From the NCBI GenBank assembly GCA_945875195.1, contig CAMCJW010000087.1, positions 1-9,892 of the forward strand: 9,892 nt of DNA, in the 5' to 3' direction. The notes beneath the pieces were generated by a model, which saw only the letters and a program-made list of their open reading frames with translations, was not told the DNA's origin and ran no database searches. Source of the DNA: Chitinophaga pinensis (GTDB taxonomy: Bacteria > Bacteroidota > Bacteroidia > UKL13-3). Below, piece after piece: positions 8,501 through 9,892 of this stretch; positions within the stretch are counted from its first letter, which is position 1, and the number at the start of each line of letters is the position of its first letter. Position numbers and translations under genes: made by a program.

Positions 8501-9892
8501 GCTTCCTCCATCAATTTTAGCGAACGCAGATTACGCAAGTGTGAATGGCTTTGCAGGTGATACCAGTTTGTTAAATGTTTTAGCCAATGATAGCCTGAAT
8601 GGAATGCCTGTAAATGCGCTTGAAGTAAGAATAACAATTGTGGCTCAGGCCAGTCATGCTGGCATTACCCTTAATGATACCACAGGAATTATTAAGGTGG
8701 CTCCAAGAGTGCCGGCAGGATTGTACACCATAAGCTATAAAATTTGTGATACTTTAAATAGTAGCAACTGCGACAGCACAATAGATTCTATTCAAGTGAA
8801 TAGCCCAATTATTGAAGCTACAAACGACACGGGTTATGTGTATGATTATAATGGCATTGCCAGTTTATTAAATGTGTTAACAAACGATCGTTTAAATGCA
8901 ACTACAATTTCTGTTGGTTCGGTAAAAATTACAACTTTAATAGCCTCTAGTTCAAGTGAAATTAAGTTAAATGATACAACAGGTATTGTTTCTGTTGGTA
9001 CTGCTATTCCCGCTGGAGTTTATACTATTAAATACAAAATTGCTGATACTTTAAATATTGGAAACGAGGATACAGCGTTGGTATATATTAAAATCAATGC
9101 ACCTAAAATAGATGCTGTAAACGATACTTTTATAGTAAGTGGATTAACAGGAACCAGCGCTAGTTCAAATGTATTAAGTAATGATACGTTTGGATTTGTG
9201 CCGGCAGCAATTAATGTTGTAAAGTATAGAACCCTTATAGGTTCAGGAAATGCAGGTATTTTGATAGATTCTTTAAGCGGGTATTTACAGGTAACCCCAG
9301 GTACCGTTTCTGGGGTTTACCATATAAGCTATTCTATTCAGGATACATTAAATGTGGGAAATCGAGATACGGCCCATGTTTATATTCAAATTACTCCACC
9401 GCCAATTTTTGCTAATTCCGACATGGTAGCTGTGGATGGGTACTTAGGTAATTTAAATCTGTTAAATGTGGTATTAAATGATAGCATAGCTGGCGCCCCA
9501 ACAGCGGTTGGAAGGGTTTATATTAGTATGGTTACCCCGGCTAGTAGCTCAAACATTATTTTAAATACCAGTAATGGACAGCTTATCGTATTGCCTAATA
9601 CTTTGGCTGGAACCTATAGTTTGGTCTATAAAATTTGTGATACGTTGAACCCTACAAATTGCGATACAGCATTGGTTACAATAAACGTGCTTGCCCCAAA
9701 TATTTTATTGAAAAACGATACGGCTCGCGTTAATAGTTATCTAGGTTCAACTAACTTAATTAATATTTATACCAATGATAGTTTTGGAGGTGCCGCTTTG
9801 GTTGCCACAAAAATTAAAATGAAAGTTTTGGTACCATTTGGAAATTCCTTATTAACCATTGATACGCTTACTGGTTGGGTAAGCGTTGGGAC
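5589..9892 (+). CDS. Giant secreted Ig/cadherin-like tandem-repeat surface protein (3' partial)
   Basis: The frame is open from ATG 5589 to the right edge (1434 complete codons, no stop), so the C-terminus is missing. An in-frame TAG at 5580-5582 limits the start to ATG 5589 or, less likely, ATG 5607. Residues 1-36 form a Sec signal peptide: basic KK/FKK stretches, hydrophobic AILVLVTLLTPF, and probable cleavage after ALA36. A linker (~37-84) ends in a proline-rich APPPTP. From about residue 85, fourteen tandem units follow, of 99 residues each except the first (97); the last is cut. The consensus is VNGYTG..NLLNVL.NDSLN, then LNT.TG.VSVAP..PAG.Y...Y.ICDTLN..NCDT..V.I.V.AP. This resembles the Ig/cadherin-like (Big_9-type) repeats common in large Bacteroidota surface proteins, many of which use T9SS. 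An adhesin or cell-surface stalk role is inferred; no ligand can be read. No T9SS domain is visible because the end lies outside the window. Confidence 0.93.
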   Translation, partial: MNTKKDMEYRIFKKEISCAILVLVTLLTPFQNKALAEKTDKRFGTSLDLKSSSTAKHFGSKNSAEFKVQPIGLSAKINFYAPPPTPISALPDSAYVNGYTGNANLLNIFLNDSFNNLALIGSAMKVTSSIPNSQILLDTATGDISVLAGIAAGTYVISYSICDTSDLSNCASSFATIYVSAPLIVANSELAIVDGLAGNTSVFNVFNNDSINGNLANSSSVNTSIVTGSGNAGVTLNLSTGIVSVASLTPAGTYTINYKICDTLNTANCDTALITILVSTPVIVANPDASEVNGYNGAANLLNVLNNDSFNVSIAAIGAVNLSVVTPASSSKITLNTITGNVTVAPSVRAGLYSIVYRICDSLNPSNCDTSIVYITVNAPLIVANPDNVSINGYTGANNILNIFANDSINSILPTASRVTLSVLSSPSEPGIILNTITGRISIFPYTPAGVYTYEYRICDTLNTSNCDTSLVTIHVLAPPIIANNDAAIVNGYTGANNIIYVLANDSLNNTHATLTNIYLSLNSAASHPNLSLNLSTGMISVAPKTPAGIYSLEYKICDTLNPLSCDTGVVTITVTAPILAAKEDFANVNGYNGNASLLNVFSNDSLNGTTINIGAIELNIYVAPTNSRISLDTTTGLVSVVAPISSGLYTFSYMLTDTLNPSNTDTAVVSINVTSPIILARTDNGIVNGAIGNASLLNVLANDSLNGLGVSPGMVSLVKTTSTSVTGISLDTATGIVSVLPNVPAGVYSFEYRICDTLNTGNCDTSMVYITILAPPIRAVADTAYLNGYTGSSGEFNVLANDSLNQMPIGLGAVTISMIAGSGNAGVNLNVSTGFIEVAPRMSIGSYSIRYRICDTLNVGNCDSALVIVKILAAPVDAVNDTAVVNGYTGNLSASTVWLNDSINNNSIVFREVLISVLTPSSNAGIVLDTATGIISVQPRTMAGLYTIDYKICDTLNSSNCDSATARIEVLPPSILANADYASVNGFAGDTSLLNVLANDSLNGMPVNALEVRITIVAQASHAGITLNDTTGIIKVAPRVPAGLYTISYKICDTLNSSNCDSTIDSIQVNSPIIEATNDTGYVYDYNGIASLLNVLTNDRLNATTISVGSVKITTLIASSSSEIKLNDTTGIVSVGTAIPAGVYTIKYKIADTLNIGNEDTALVYIKINAPKIDAVNDTFIVSGLTGTSASSNVLSNDTFGFVPAAINVVKYRTLIGSGNAGILIDSLSGYLQVTPGTVSGVYHISYSIQDTLNVGNRDTAHVYIQITPPPIFANSDMVAVDGYLGNLNLLNVVLNDSIAGAPTAVGRVYISMVTPASSSNIILNTSNGQLIVLPNTLAGTYSLVYKICDTLNPTNCDTALVTINVLAPNILLKNDTARVNSYLGSTNLINIYTNDSFGGAALVATKIKMKVLVPFGNSLLTIDTLTGWVSVG
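5841..9892 (+). repeat. Tandem array of 14 coding units, 297-base period (last unit incomplete)
   Basis: Units begin at 5841, 6132, 6429, 6726, 7023, 7320, 7617, 7914, 8211, 8508, 8805, 9102, 9399 and 9696. I set each start 21 bases before the conserved acidic codon (Asp, or Glu in unit 2). The first unit is 291 bases, lacking two codons between the NDS motif and the first cysteine; units 2 to 13 are each exactly 297 bases. Within each unit the invariant Asn-Asp of the NDS motif follows the acidic residue by a fixed distance (20 codons where I measured it). At DNA level the units are clearly diverged, although short stretches such as TATAAAATTTGTGATAC recur near 6360, 8440, 8739 and 9629. The repeats are therefore conserved mainly as protein, and are not a recent DNA expansion. 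Confidence 0.95.

Noticed and set aside
6119..8637. Several minus-strand open stretches across the repeat region (6119-6346, 6359-6652, 7238-7450, 7547-7774, 8129-8392, 8392-8637) that resemble one another.
   Set aside because: They lie antisense to the long plus-strand repeat gene, and they resemble each other only because the sense strand is repetitive. They have no family resemblance or start signals.
5841..9892. Regularly spaced repeats as a CRISPR array or non-coding satellite.
   Set aside because: The 297-base period is a multiple of three, the frame stays open for its whole length, and conservation follows codons rather than short identical DNA repeats.

Overview
The window is ordinary chromosomal sequence from a member of the Bacteroidota. 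It is AT-rich, starts are not preceded by clear Shine-Dalgarno sequences, and it carries three hallmark families: a type IX secretion (T9SS) C-terminal sorting domain, a DUF5686 outer-membrane protein, and a very large surface protein built of Ig/cadherin-like repeats. Lineage below phylum cannot be read safely, though the content fits gliding or environmental Flavobacteriia/Chitinophagia-like bacteria. I see no mobile element, CRISPR array, tRNA or rRNA.

Layout. (1) 1-375, plus strand: the 3' end of a gene for a T9SS-exported protein, cut by the left edge. (2) 385-4938, minus strand: one uninterrupted 1517-residue gene, convergent with the first and only 9 bases from it. It joins a complete, catalytically intact oligopeptidase-B-type S9 serine peptidase to a carboxypeptidase-regulatory-like domain and a DUF5686 outer-membrane region, all behind one signal peptide. 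(3) 4939-5588: a 650-base divergent intergenic region with one Bacteroidota-type promoter match. (4) 5589 to beyond 9892, plus strand: the 5' part (1434 codons visible) of a giant secreted protein. After a signal peptide and a short linker come 14 tandem units, the last one cut by the window edge. From the second unit on the period is exactly 297 bases (99 residues).

All three genes encode exported or envelope proteins. Their orientations (convergent, then divergent) argue against an operon, and nothing in the sequence shows that they act together. The most interesting points are the peptidase-DUF5686 fusion, the indel-free register of the diverged 99-residue repeats, and the all-or-none behaviour of a cysteine pair in those repeats, which points to an intradomain disulfide. 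I did not find a convincing new multi-gene system.
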